Shown piece after piece: positions 22,042 to 29,766 of a DNA stretch of 64,000 bases (the stretch's first letter is position 1; each line of letters begins with the position of its first letter). The position numbers and the translations under genes were made by a program. This DNA comes from C-114 sp963745405 (GTDB lineage Bacteria; Chloroflexota; Limnocylindria; Limnocylindrales; CSP1-4): the NCBI GenBank assembly GCA_963745405.1, contig CAVUWY010000002.1, forward strand, positions 186,001-250,000. Direction: 5' to 3'. Under the pieces are notes generated by a model. It was not told where the DNA came from and made no database searches. It worked only from the letters and a program-made list of their open reading frames with translations.

Positions 22042-24261
22042 TCAGGCGCTTCCCGACGGCGGTCCGGCGGGCGGGGGTTCAACCGGAGGCGGACTCTCGG
22101 GCGGGGGCTCGGCGCCGACCTCGGTCGCGGCGGTCGCCTCGGCAGCGGCCTCGGTGCCAGTGGCAGCTTCCGTTCCGCCAGCGGCCTCCGTGCCAGTGGC
22201 AGCTTCCGTACCTGCGGCAGCACCCGCCACTGCCGCGGCACCTGGTGGAGCCGAGCCGACCAGGCCGGCAAGCTCCTCCGAGCCAGGCGCGGCCATAGCG
22301 TCCGCCTCCGCAGCGGTGCCACCCGCGACCGCGGCCGCGGCGGCCGCGCCACCCGGTGGCTGCGTGCGCGAGCGCCGGATGAGGTAGGCGCACACGACCA
22401 TCGCGACGATCAGCAGCAGGATGAGGATGAGGGCGCTGGCTCGCGAGGCGTCGGCGTCACCCGGCGACGTCTCGATCGGCGTCGCCGCCTCCGCGAGTAC
22501 GACCTGGAGGCCGGACAACGGGTTGCCCTTCGTGATCGCCGGCACGCCGGTCTCGTTCTCCCAACGGGTCGAAGGGTCGACGATCGCTCCCTGGATGACG
22601 TAGTCGCGGTTCTTGTCGATCGTGGTCGGGTTGAACGGGACGGAGAAAGGGGCCGGGACCGAGGTGACCGTCGGCAGGTACTGGATGCCCTGGGTCGCAC
22701 CGGTATCGAGGTCGACGAGGATGGCGACGCCGTAGCTCCCGGCAGACGGCGCGATCCCGACGCCGGTCAGATCACCGGTGACAGCGCCCTTCAGGAGATC
22801 CGGCCGATAGGTGAGGGTGAGCGGGATGCCGCTCGTCGGGTTGCCCTTCGTGATGACGAGGCTCCCGCCGGCCGTCGACCAGGCGGCAGAGCCGTCGATG
22901 ATGCCCGCCTGTACCGAGTACGTCGAAGTCGGATCGATGTCGCTCGCGTCGTAGGCGAGGCGGAACGCGATCGGGATCGGCCCGGGGTCGGCGATCCGGG
23001 TCACCGCGACGATCGACCCGGCGGTCGGGGTCCCACTGCCATCGACGAGGACGACGACGGCAACGGCGTGGGCCGAGAGCGGGTGCGGTTCCGAGTAGGA
23101 GAGGGTTCCGCTCAGGACGCCGGATCCCGGCGTCGGGCTCGGAGGCGGGCTGGGCGTAGCTGTCGGGCTCGGCGTGGGCGTCGGGCTCGGGCTCGGCGTG
23201 GGCGTCAGGCTCGGCGCGACCGTCGGTGATGGCGTCGGAGTCGGGGTGGCCGTCGGGCTCGGAGTCGGGCTCGGTGTCGGGCTCGGTGTCGGGCTCGGGC
23301 TTGGCGTCGGAGTGGGCGTCGGCGTGGGGCTCGGTGTCGGCGTGGGCGTGGGTGTCGGCGACGGCGTCGGCTCGGGCGTCGGCGAAGGCCTCGGCGATCG
23401 AGTGGGCTTCGGCGTCACCGACGGGGAGGGTTCGACCGATGGCTCGAGCGAGGGTTCCGTGCTCGCGCTCGGCTCGGCGCTCCCGCTCGGCTCGGCGCTG
23501 GGCGACGCCGCGCCCGGTTGCGGCGCGACCGGGACGGTGAGGTTCTCGACCGGGACGCCGGCAGAGATCGCGGTGACGCCCTCACGGCCCTCGTAGAACG
23601 TCGAGCCGTCGAGGATCGCCGCCTTGACGACGTACGTGACGGCGGGATCGATGATGGTCGGGTCGTAGCCGATGGAGAAGGCGTACTGGGCCGGAACGGC
23701 CCGCGCCTCGGTCGGGCTGACGTTGAACTCGTGGCCGACGAGCGTGCCGGTCTTCTGGTTGATGAGGGCCGACACGACGACCGATTCCGGGCCCGGGATC
23801 GGCTCGGCCGACTCCACGATCGTGCCGCTGATCGTCCCCCCGAACGAGGCTGGCGCCTTCGGCAGGAGCATCTCGACACCCGAGGTCGGCCCGCCGGTGA
23901 TGACCGGGACCGGCTCGTCGTTCTCCCAGGTGTTCGTCCCGTCGACGATCGACGCGTACAGCGCATAACTGTGGGTCCGGTCGATCGCTGCGGAGTAGGG
24001 CACCGCGAAAGCGATCGGCACGGCGCCCGGATCGTCGATCCGGTCCTCGCCGAGGATCACCCCGGCGTTCGGATCGGCCGTCTGGTCGAGCAGTACGACG
24101 ACGGCGACGGCGTTCGGGCTGAGGACGACCTGGTCGCTGAACGACAGCGTGCCGGTGACCTGGCTCGCGGCGGCCGCGCCGGTCGTGGCGGCGATCGGGA
24201 GGGCCAGGACGAGGGCGACGGCGGCGGCCCACAGGCGGCGGGTCGGGCGGATCGATCCCAC
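22042..24261 (-). CDS. Exported membrane-anchored protein with four YbaY-like domains
   Basis: A 739-residue protein with a signal peptide (RLWAAAVALVLALPIAATTGAAAA). Four tandem beta-rich repeats resemble the YbaY/YscW lipoprotein domain. Each has V.G.L.(Y/F) then AVAVVVL(L/V)D, a P(I)PFxxPYxxxxID core, YxxxAxIxDG, W and P-V-IT. Repeats 1-2 (about 33-250) and 3-4 (about 375-600) are separated by a Pro/Ser/Thr spacer. A membrane segment (ALILILLLIVAMVVCAYLI) precedes a cytoplasmic Ala/Gly/Glu tail. The GTG start at 24261 has GGAGGAA upstream. It is probably a cell-surface stalked protein; no partner is known and function is not predicted. Confidence 0.8.
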   Translation of the reverse strand: MGSIRPTRRLWAAAVALVLALPIAATTGAAAASQVTGTLSFSDQVVLSPNAVAVVVLLDQTADPNAGVILGEDRIDDPGAVPIAFAVPYSAAIDRTHSYALYASIVDGTNTWENDEPVPVITGGPTSGVEMLLPKAPASFGGTISGTIVESAEPIPGPESVVVSALINQKTGTLVGHEFNVSPTEARAVPAQYAFSIGYDPTIIDPAVTYVVKAAILDGSTFYEGREGVTAISAGVPVENLTVPVAPQPGAASPSAEPSGSAEPSASTEPSLEPSVEPSPSVTPKPTRSPRPSPTPEPTPSPTPTPTPTPSPTPTPTPTPSPSPTPSPTPSPTPSPTATPTPTPSPTVAPSLTPTPSPSPTPTPSPTATPSPPPSPTPGSGVLSGTLSYSEPHPLSAHAVAVVVLVDGSGTPTAGSIVAVTRIADPGPIPIAFRLAYDASDIDPTSTYSVQAGIIDGSAAWSTAGGSLVITKGNPTSGIPLTLTYRPDLLKGAVTGDLTGVGIAPSAGSYGVAILVDLDTGATQGIQYLPTVTSVPAPFSVPFNPTTIDKNRDYVIQGAIVDPSTRWENETGVPAITKGNPLSGLQVVLAEAATPIETSPGDADASRASALILILLLIVAMVVCAYLIRRSRTQPPGGAAAAAAVAGGTAAEADAMAAPGSEELAGLVGSAPPGAAAVAGAAAGTEAATGTEAAGGTEAATGTEAAAEATAATEVGAEPPPESPPPVEPPPAGPPSGSA
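23140..23430 (-). repeat. Low-complexity hexanucleotide tract coding a Pro/Thr/Ser linker
   Basis: Imperfect GGCGTCGGGCTC/GGCGTGGGCGTC units run for nearly 300 bases within the YbaY-repeat gene, encoding alternating P-S-P-T-P. It is a coding, in-frame spacer between the two pairs of YbaY-like domains. Such tracts readily change length. Confidence 0.75.
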
Positions 24262-24353
24262 GGGTTCCTCCGTCTCGGGTGTCGGTGTCCGGTGTCGGCG
24301 CTCGGTCCGTGCTGGGGAATCCTACCCGACGCGACCGGCCGTACCATGCGGCC

Positions 24354-25244
24354 ATGCGTACGGAGCGGATCCCGGTCGCGCCGGACGTCGAGTTGGCGGC
24401 GGACTGCTGGGAGGCCGGGGCGAGCCCGCCGGACCGGCCCGGCGGGGTCGGTCGGAACCCCTCGTTCCTCCTCGTCCACGGGCTCGCCTCGAATGCCCGG
24501 ATGTGGGACGGCGTGGCCGAGGCACTCTCGGGGGCAGGCTTCGAGGCACTCACCGTCGACCTGCGCGGCCACGGACGATCGTCGAAGCCCGATGGCGGCT
24601 ACGACGTCCCGACCGTCGCCGACGACCTGCAGGCACTCATCGCCGCGATGGGCCTCGACCGGCCCATCGTCGCCGGCCAGTCGTGGGGCGGCAACGTGGT
24701 CCTCGAGCTGGCCGCCCGCCACCCCGGGTCGACCCGGGGGATCGCCCTGGTCGATGGCGGCTGGCTCGACCTCCAGGCGGCTTTCCCCGATTGGGACTCG
24801 TGCCGGGTGGCCCTCTCCCCGCCGCGACTCGCCGGGACGCCGGCCTCCGACGTCGAGCGGTACATCCGGTCGGCCCACTCTGACTGGCCCGAGACCGGCA
24901 TCCGCGGTGCCCTCGCTAACTTCGAGGTCCGGACCGACGGCACGATCGCCCCATGGCTCACCTTCGAACGCCACCTGGTGGTACTCCGCGGCCTCTGGGA
25001 ACACCGGCCGGCGGAGCGCTACGGGTCGATCTCCGTGCCGGTCCTCCTGTGCCCGGCCGACGACGGCGATGCCCCGGCCGGGGACCGGAAGCGGCACGGC
25101 GTCGAGGCCGCGGCGGCAGCCATCCCGGGCGCGCGGGTCGAGTGGTTCAGGGGCGACCATGACATCCATGCCCAGCATCCGGTCGAGCTCGCCGCGGCCC
25201 TCGTGACGCTCGCGGCATCCGCGGCCGATGGGGACGCTGGATGA
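24354..25244 (+). CDS. Alpha/beta-fold hydrolase
   Basis: A 296-residue alpha/beta hydrolase with oxyanion segment LLVHGLASNA, nucleophile elbow GQSWGG, acid residue in the PADDGDA region and catalytic His in GDHDIHAQHP. DLRGHGRSSKPDGGY is the classic loop after strand 4. The ATG at 24354 starts MRTERIPVAPDV. Its stop overlaps the next gene's ATG (ATGA), so the two are translationally coupled. Confidence 0.88.
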   Translation: MRTERIPVAPDVELAADCWEAGASPPDRPGGVGRNPSFLLVHGLASNARMWDGVAEALSGAGFEALTVDLRGHGRSSKPDGGYDVPTVADDLQALIAAMGLDRPIVAGQSWGGNVVLELAARHPGSTRGIALVDGGWLDLQAAFPDWDSCRVALSPPRLAGTPASDVERYIRSAHSDWPETGIRGALANFEVRTDGTIAPWLTFERHLVVLRGLWEHRPAERYGSISVPVLLCPADDGDAPAGDRKRHGVEAAAAAIPGARVEWFRGDHDIHAQHPVELAAALVTLAASAADGDAG

Positions 25245-26545
25245 GCTCCCGCGGCATCCTCGCGATCATGGGTTCGGGCGAGACCGCGCCGGCTATGGCG
25301 AAGGTGCATCGAGCCCTCTTCGCCCGGTTGGAGGCGAACGCCGGACCGGCCGTCGTCCTCGACACTCCCTACGGATTCCAGGAGAACGCCGACGACCTCA
25401 GTCGGCGCATCGCGGAGTATTTCCGGGAGAGCGTCGGGCGGGAGGCCACGGTCGCGACGTTCCGGACGCGCGACGTCGACGAGCTCGCCGCGGCCACCGC
25501 CCTCGCCCGGATCCGGGAGGCCCGTTATGCGATGGCCGGCCCGGGCAGCCCGACCTACGCCCTTCGGCAGTGGGAGGGAGGGCCGATCCCCGCGGCGCTG
25601 GAGGCGGTCCTCGCGGCCGGCGGCGTCGTCACGATGGCGAGCGCGGCGGCGCTCACGCTCGGCGTGGTCACCGTGCCGGTCTACGAGATCTACAAGGTCG
25701 GGGCCGATCCCAGCTGGCTCGACGGGCTCGACATCCTCGGGCGGACGACCGGCCTGCGGGCCGCCGTCGTCCCCCACTACGACAACGCCGAGGGCGGCAA
25801 CCACGACACGCGATTCTGTTACCTCGGCGAACGACGGCTGCGCGTCCTCGAGCAGCTCCTGCCGGAGGGCGCGTTCGTCCTCGGGATCGACGGCCACACT
25901 GCCCTCGTCCTCGATCTCGAACGACGCTCGGCGAGCGTGGCGGGGCTCGGCTCGGTCACCGTGCGGGTGAGCGGCCGAAGCGCCGTCTTCCCGAGCGGCA
26001 CCGAGACCACTTTCGACGCCCTCCAGGCAGCGGCCGCCGAGCTGGCGGAGCCACCGCTCGACGCGACTGACGGCTGGACGGGTCGGCCGGCCGGCAGTCC
26101 CGACGACGCGGCCGGGGCGGCGGGGGCCACGGTCGAGGCAGGGAGTCTCCGGGAGGCCGTCGCCCAGGCCGAGGGGACATTCGTCGACGCGCTCGAGGCG
26201 CGCGACGCGCGGACAGCCGTCGCCGCCCTGCTCGATCTCGACTCGGCGATCGAGGGCCGCCTTCGACGCGGCGAGGACAGCCCGGAGCTCGACAGTGCCC
26301 GGGCCACGTTCCGTGCCCTGCTCGTGCGGTTGGGGGAGAGCGCCGCGACCGGTGTCCGCGATCCCCGTGAGGCGCTCGATCCGTTCGTGGGGGCGCTGCT
26401 CGAGCTCCGGGCGCGGGCGCGGGCGAGCCGCGACTGGGAGTCGGCGGACCTCATCCGTGATCGCTTGGCGGCGGCCGGCGTCGAGGTGCGCGACGAGGGA
26501 GAAGGCTCGACCTGGCTGCTCGAGGAGCCGGTCCGGCAGTCGTGA
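25241..26545 (+). CDS. S51/cyanophycinase-like hydrolase fused to a CysRS-like C-terminal tail
   Basis: A 434-residue protein. Residues 1-260 look like the peptidase S51 / type 1 glutamine amidotransferase-like fold: GSGETAPAM at the start, GPGSPTYALRQW, a nucleophile region TMASAAALTLG with a candidate Ser, and HYDNAEGGNHDTRFCY. The last 110 residues resemble the C-terminal domain of cysteinyl-tRNA synthetase: an EAL..F..AL segment followed by RASRDWESADLIRDRLAAAG, VRDEGEGSTWLL. The catalytic core of CysRS is absent. Cyanophycinase-type chemistry (hydrolysis of a peptide) is possible, not shown. It may relate to a tRNA or cysteine function through the tail. Confidence 0.78.
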   Translation: MSSRGILAIMGSGETAPAMAKVHRALFARLEANAGPAVVLDTPYGFQENADDLSRRIAEYFRESVGREATVATFRTRDVDELAAATALARIREARYAMAGPGSPTYALRQWEGGPIPAALEAVLAAGGVVTMASAAALTLGVVTVPVYEIYKVGADPSWLDGLDILGRTTGLRAAVVPHYDNAEGGNHDTRFCYLGERRLRVLEQLLPEGAFVLGIDGHTALVLDLERRSASVAGLGSVTVRVSGRSAVFPSGTETTFDALQAAAAELAEPPLDATDGWTGRPAGSPDDAAGAAGATVEAGSLREAVAQAEGTFVDALEARDARTAVAALLDLDSAIEGRLRRGEDSPELDSARATFRALLVRLGESAATGVRDPREALDPFVGALLELRARARASRDWESADLIRDRLAAAGVEVRDEGEGSTWLLEEPVRQS

Positions 26546-26580
26546 CCACCCGACGTGCGTCGGCGCGCCACTCGTACCCG

Positions 26581-26613
26581 ATTCTCCGCACGAAACGGAC
26601 AGGAGTTCTACTC
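26581..26613 (+). repeat. 33-base inverted repeat, left copy
   Basis: This copy matches the reverse complement of 28110-28142 with one mismatch (A/C at position 24). The 10 bases GGCGCGCCAC that precede it (about 26561-26570) equal the 3' end of tRNA-Arg(GCG) found next to the right copy. It lies just after the S51-like gene. A GC hairpin (CGTCCG/CGGACG, 26632-26647) follows and may terminate the convergent genes. Confidence 0.8.
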
Positions 26614-26652
26614 TGCACCCGGCCGGAGATACGTCCGCTCGCGGACGGCCCG

Positions 26653-27252
26653 TCAGGGCGTGGCGATGGCCACCCAAGCGCCTGCCAGGACCGTCGCGCG
26701 ACAGGCACTGCCGTCGGAAAGGCTGGTCAGTGTCAGTGACGACCCCGCCTGCGTCCAGGCATAGCGCCCGGCGCCCGTCCCGAACGAGCAGATGTCGGGG
26801 TTCAGGTCGGGGGCAAGCGTGAATTCTGTCGTGGTCGAGCTCACGATCTGGTCCACGATCCGCTCGCCATTGGGGCCCCCGAGCCACAGCTGTCCGTCGC
26901 TGAAGGAAATGGTCCACTCGCCCAGCGGCGCACCGCCGCCGCCCGCCAATACCAGCCGCTCGAAGGTCCCGGTCGGGAGGATCGCCACGGAAGTTGAAGT
27001 GGAACCTACCCCCACAGAGGACGGCAGGAGGCGCCACGCCCCGACGGCGATGGCGACGGCGACGACCGCCACGGCGGCGAGGCGGGAGACGGTGAACATG
27101 GGGACGCTCCTCGTGCTGGTGGTGATGAACCGACGTTGGGGCAGGCCGTCGGCCCGATCGATGGCCTCATCGACCGCCCATGCCGCGGGGACAGTGGGGC
27201 CTGCCTCGAGCCAGGCCGCGATCCGCCGCTCGACGTCTTGATCGGTGGTCAT
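26653..27252 (-). CDS. Membrane protein paired with an ECF sigma factor, putative anti-sigma factor
   Basis: A 199-residue protein. A short N-terminal cytoplasmic part (about 50 residues, beginning TTDQDVERRIAAWLEAGP), one membrane segment (LAAVAVVAVAIAVGAWRLL) and a beta-rich outer domain with two Cys (ICSF, SACR). The ATG overlaps the sigma factor stop by four bases. Position and topology suggest an anti-sigma factor that senses an external signal. The N-terminus lacks the zinc-binding HxxxCxxC motif of ZAS anti-sigma factors, so inhibition of sigma is inferred from context only. Confidence 0.65.
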   Translation of the reverse strand: MTTDQDVERRIAAWLEAGPTVPAAWAVDEAIDRADGLPQRRFITTSTRSVPMFTVSRLAAVAVVAVAIAVGAWRLLPSSVGVGSTSTSVAILPTGTFERLVLAGGGGAPLGEWTISFSDGQLWLGGPNGERIVDQIVSSTTTEFTLAPDLNPDICSFGTGAGRYAWTQAGSSLTLTSLSDGSACRATVLAGAWVAIATP

Positions 27253-27857
27253 GCGGTGTGTGCCTCGTGAGTTGCGGACCGGTCTGCGGCCTCCAGGGCA
27301 GCGCGGAGCACGCGGATGCCGTAGTGGACGCGCGAGGCCGCGGTACCGGTGGGGATGTCAAGAGCCGCCGCCATCTCGTCGAGCGTCAGTCCGACGTAGT
27401 GGCGCAGGACGACGGCCGCTCGCTGATCCGGGGTCAGTTGGCAAAAGGCCCGCTCGAGCGCGTCCCGATCGCCGACGGCGCCGATGGCGTCGAGTGTTGA
27501 CGCGGGACCTTCGGCGTCTGAATTGTCCGTGATCCGGATGAGCCGCACGGGCGTCTTCAGGCGCCGACCCCGCCGGACCTCCTCAGTCGCGGCGCGGACG
27601 ACGAGTCGATAGATCCAAGCCTCGAATTGGTCCGGATCACGCAGGGCAGGCAAGTCGCGCCACATCGCGATCAGCGCCTGCTGCATAGCGTCTTGTGCCA
27701 CGTCGGGATCTCGGACGATTCGGTACGCGACGGCGTACAGGCGGGCTGCCGACTCTCGAGCGAGGACCTCATAGGCGGTCCGATCACCAGTGGCGGCGCG
27801 TTTCACAAGATCGCGCTGCACCCTGTCTCCAGTCCCGACATCGCTTCCAACCCGCAT
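27249..27857 (-). CDS. ECF RNA polymerase sigma factor
   Basis: An extracytoplasmic-function sigma-70 factor, about 202 residues. Region 2 includes DLVKRAATGDRTAYEVLARE and YRIVRDPDVAQDAMQQALIAMWRDL. Region 4 includes LTPDQRAAVVLRHYVGLTLDEMAAALDIPTGTAASRVHYG. ATG 27857 is taken as the start; a GTG at 27821 with GGAGACAGG immediately upstream is an equally good alternative. It is followed by a likely membrane anti-sigma gene. The 27858-28109 stretch upstream shows no clear ECF promoter and no other gene. Confidence 0.9.
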   Translation of the reverse strand: MRVGSDVGTGDRVQRDLVKRAATGDRTAYEVLARESAARLYAVAYRIVRDPDVAQDAMQQALIAMWRDLPALRDPDQFEAWIYRLVVRAATEEVRRGRRLKTPVRLIRITDNSDAEGPASTLDAIGAVGDRDALERAFCQLTPDQRAAVVLRHYVGLTLDEMAAALDIPTGTAASRVHYGIRVLRAALEAADRSATHEAHTA

Positions 27858-28109
27858 ACCCCTATGTCGGCGGGTTGGATCTGGAATCTTCAAAGACTGA
27901 CATGGGAGGCCATCGCTGTCGTCGGCGCAGATGGGCCCTCGCGGCGACGGCATCGACGCGCGCGCTTCCGGTCACGACCCGGCAATCGGGCCGGCGACCA
28001 TGGCGGTGTACCCGTGTCGGCTGACCGATGCCGGCGAGGCCACCTGAAAGTCAGATAGCGGTAGAGATAGCAGCGCATCGCTGGGAGTGCCCAGACACGG
28101 GCAGGCACC

Positions 28110-28142
28110 GAGTAGAACGCCTGTCCGTTTCGTGCGGAGAAT
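28110..28142 (-). repeat. 33-base inverted repeat, right copy
   Basis: This is the inverted partner of 26581-26613, 10 bases from the 3' end of tRNA-Arg(GCG). In the tRNA's direction of transcription it follows the tRNA tail directly. The two copies bracket the sigma/anti-sigma pair (about 1.5 kb). No transposase or integrase is seen between them. Confidence 0.8.
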
Positions 28143-28152
28143 GGGGGTGGGG

Positions 28153-28228
28153 TGGCGCGCCCGGCGGGACTCGAACCCACGACCTTCAGGTCCGCAACCT
28201 GACGCTCTATCCACTGAGCTACGGGCGC
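28153..28228 (-). tRNA. tRNA-Arg (GCG)
   Basis: A 76-base tRNA with encoded CCA. The acceptor GCGCCCG pairs with CGGGCGC, D-arm AGCTCAGTGGA, T-loop TTCGAGT. The anticodon loop TTGCGGA gives GCG. Most bacteria read CGN arginine codons with tRNA-Arg(ACG) edited to ICG by TadA; a G34 version reads CGC/CGU without editing. Confidence 0.95.
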
Positions 28229-28247
28229 GCGATGCCATCGGAGCGGA

Positions 28248-28339
28248 TGGCGGAGAGGGAGGGATTCGAACCCTCGAAGCAGGTTACCCCACTTGGCGGT
28301 TTAGCAAACCGCTGCACTAGGCCTCTATGCGACCTCTCC
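28248..28339 (-). tRNA. tRNA-Ser (GCT)
   Basis: A 92-base class II tRNA with encoded CCA, acceptor GGAGAGG/CCTCTCC and a long variable arm. The anticodon loop TTGCTAA gives GCT. The T-loop is TTCGAAT. It lies 19 bases upstream of tRNA-Arg(GCG) on the same strand. Confidence 0.95.
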
Positions 28340-28524
28340 GCGGCGGCTCGGCCGGTCCGCTCAGCGATGGCTGGGCGACCGGCTCCGGGCAGGCCGAAGT
28401 CTAGCAGCCACGCTCGGAGACGCCAGCCGGGCGGGACGACCCAGAGCCGGCTCGATGCCTGGGCGATCCGCCGGTGGGACCGTCTGCCCGGCTGACCGGG
28501 CACCCTGGATGCGATCTCGGCCGA

Positions 28525-28553
28525 TTGACACGGGCAGGGGCTCCGGCCACACT
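28525..28553 (+). promoter_or_regulatory. Promoter of the aromatic (aro) operon
   Basis: A perfect -35 TTGACA (28525-28530) is separated by 17 bases from CACACT (28548-28553), a weak -10. It lies 12 bases upstream of the leader peptide ATG. The 28340-28524 stretch before it shows no gene or other recognisable element. Confidence 0.55.
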
Positions 28554-28564
28554 CCCCGATACGC

Positions 28565-28600
28565 ATGAGTCGCACCTACTACTTTCGATGCCCGGCATGA
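28565..28600 (+). CDS. Attenuator leader peptide of the aro operon (MSRTYYFRCPA)
   Basis: A 12-codon reading frame (ATG to TGA) encodes MSRTYYFRCPA, with two Tyr codons and a Phe codon in a row. It lies 12 bases after the proposed promoter and is followed by stem-loops and a clear intrinsic terminator before aroF. This is the layout of ribosome-mediated attenuation in amino-acid operons: slow translation of Tyr/Phe codons would favour read-through. Tyrosine and phenylalanine are end products of the shikimate pathway. Recognised from position and codon content only; no homologous leader peptide is known to me. Confidence 0.72.
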   Translation: MSRTYYFRCPA

Positions 28601-28648
28601 TGGTTCCCGGTCGCTGAGACCGGGGGCACGGGTCGTGCCGGGCGAACG

Positions 28649-28675
28649 AAGCAGAGGCCGGACCTCTGCTTTTTT
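28649..28675 (+). terminator. Intrinsic terminator in the aroF leader (attenuator)
   Basis: The stem GCAGAGG/CCTCTGC (extended by two A-T pairs) with loop CCGGA is followed by six Ts. Upstream, GCCCGGCA (28590-28597, the end of the leader peptide) can pair with TGCCGGGC (28636-28643), and CCCGGTC can pair with GACCGGG inside that loop (28606-28624). Movement of the ribosome over the first arm could switch these structures. I could not resolve a unique antiterminator by eye. Confidence 0.8.
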
Positions 28676-28710
28676 GTTTCCCGGCCGATCGACGAGGAGA
28701 CAGGGATCCG

Positions 28711-29766
28711 ATGATCGTGGTGATGGCCGTCACGGCCAGCGAGGCGGATGTGCTCGGGGTCAAGAGCGCCATCCTCGCCGAGGGCCTGACGCCGTTCGAC
28801 CATCTCGGCACCGAGCGCTCGGTGATCGCCGTCGTCGGTGAGATCGGCTCCCGCGAGCCCGTCCTCATCGATCGCTTCGGCCGATTGTCGGGGGTGGAAA
28901 CGGTCACCCCGATCAGCCGCCCGTTCAAGCTCACCTCGCGGGAGTTCCACCCCGAGGACACGGTGATCCGGGTCCTCGACGCCACGATCGGCGACGGCAG
29001 CCTGACGATGATGGCCGGGCCGTGCTCGGTCGAGAGCCGCGACCAGCTGTTCGAGACCGCCGAGGCCGTCCATGCCGCCGGGGCGACGATCCTGCGCGGC
29101 GGCGCCTTCAAGCCGCGGACGAGCCCCTACAGCTTCCAGGGCCTCGGGGTCGAGGCGCTCCGCTACCTCGCCGAGGCGCGCGAGCGGACGGGCCTGCCGG
29201 TCATCACCGAGGTGATGGAGCCGAACCAGGTCGACATCGTCGCCGAGTACGCCGACATCCTCCAGATCGGCACCCGGAACATGCAGAACTACTCGCTGCT
29301 GACGGCCGTCGGGCGGGTCGCCCGGCCGGTGATGCTCAAGCGCGGCTACGGCGCGACGGTCGAGGAATGGCTCATGGCCGCCGAGTACATCGTCAGCTCG
29401 GGCAACCCCAACGTCATCCTCTGCGAGCGCGGCATCCGGACCTTCGAGACGTACACCCGGAACACGATGGACCTGGCCGCCGTGCCGCTGCTCCACCACC
29501 TGACCCACCTGCCCGTCATCGTGGATCCGAGCCACGCGACGGGGAAGCGCTGGCTCGTCAAGCCGCTCGCCCTCGGTGGCGTCGCGGTCGGAGCTGACGG
29601 CGTGATGGTCGAGGTCCACCCCGACCCCGACTCCGCCCTCTCCGACGCCGAGCAGCAGCTCGACCTCGACCAGTTCCGCGACCTCATGGCCGCCGTCGTG
29701 CCCGTCCACGCCCAGGTCCGGGCACTCCACGGCGATCCGATGCTGGCCGCTCCGCGACCCGGATGA
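28711..29766 (+). CDS. aroF: 3-deoxy-7-phosphoheptulonate (DAHP) synthase, type I-beta with regulatory domain
   Basis: The first step of the shikimate pathway: PEP and erythrose 4-phosphate to DAHP. The first 80 residues form an ACT-like/ferredoxin-fold regulatory domain (VMAVTASEADVLGVKSAI...), as in the Thermotoga enzyme, suggesting feedback inhibition by Tyr or Phe. The catalytic (beta/alpha)8 barrel has MAGPCSVE, RGGAFKPRTSPYSFQG, QIGTRNMQN, KRG, and the DPSHATGKR motif. 351 residues. ATG 28711 with GAGGAGACAGGG upstream. It overlaps aroA by four bases (ATGA). Confidence 0.96.
   Translation: MIVVMAVTASEADVLGVKSAILAEGLTPFDHLGTERSVIAVVGEIGSREPVLIDRFGRLSGVETVTPISRPFKLTSREFHPEDTVIRVLDATIGDGSLTMMAGPCSVESRDQLFETAEAVHAAGATILRGGAFKPRTSPYSFQGLGVEALRYLAEARERTGLPVITEVMEPNQVDIVAEYADILQIGTRNMQNYSLLTAVGRVARPVMLKRGYGATVEEWLMAAEYIVSSGNPNVILCERGIRTFETYTRNTMDLAAVPLLHHLTHLPVIVDPSHATGKRWLVKPLALGGVAVGADGVMVEVHPDPDSALSDAEQQLDLDQFRDLMAAVVPVHAQVRALHGDPMLAAPRPG

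Noticed and set aside
23140..23430. Possible CRISPR-like or satellite repeat array
   Set aside because: The hexanucleotide units have no fixed repeat-spacer structure and encode an in-frame Pro/Ser/Thr linker. No cas genes are present.
26560..28228. Classic transposon or integrated phage
   Set aside because: No transposase, integrase or target-site duplication is visible. The repeats are inverted and short, and the cargo is an ordinary sigma/anti-sigma pair.
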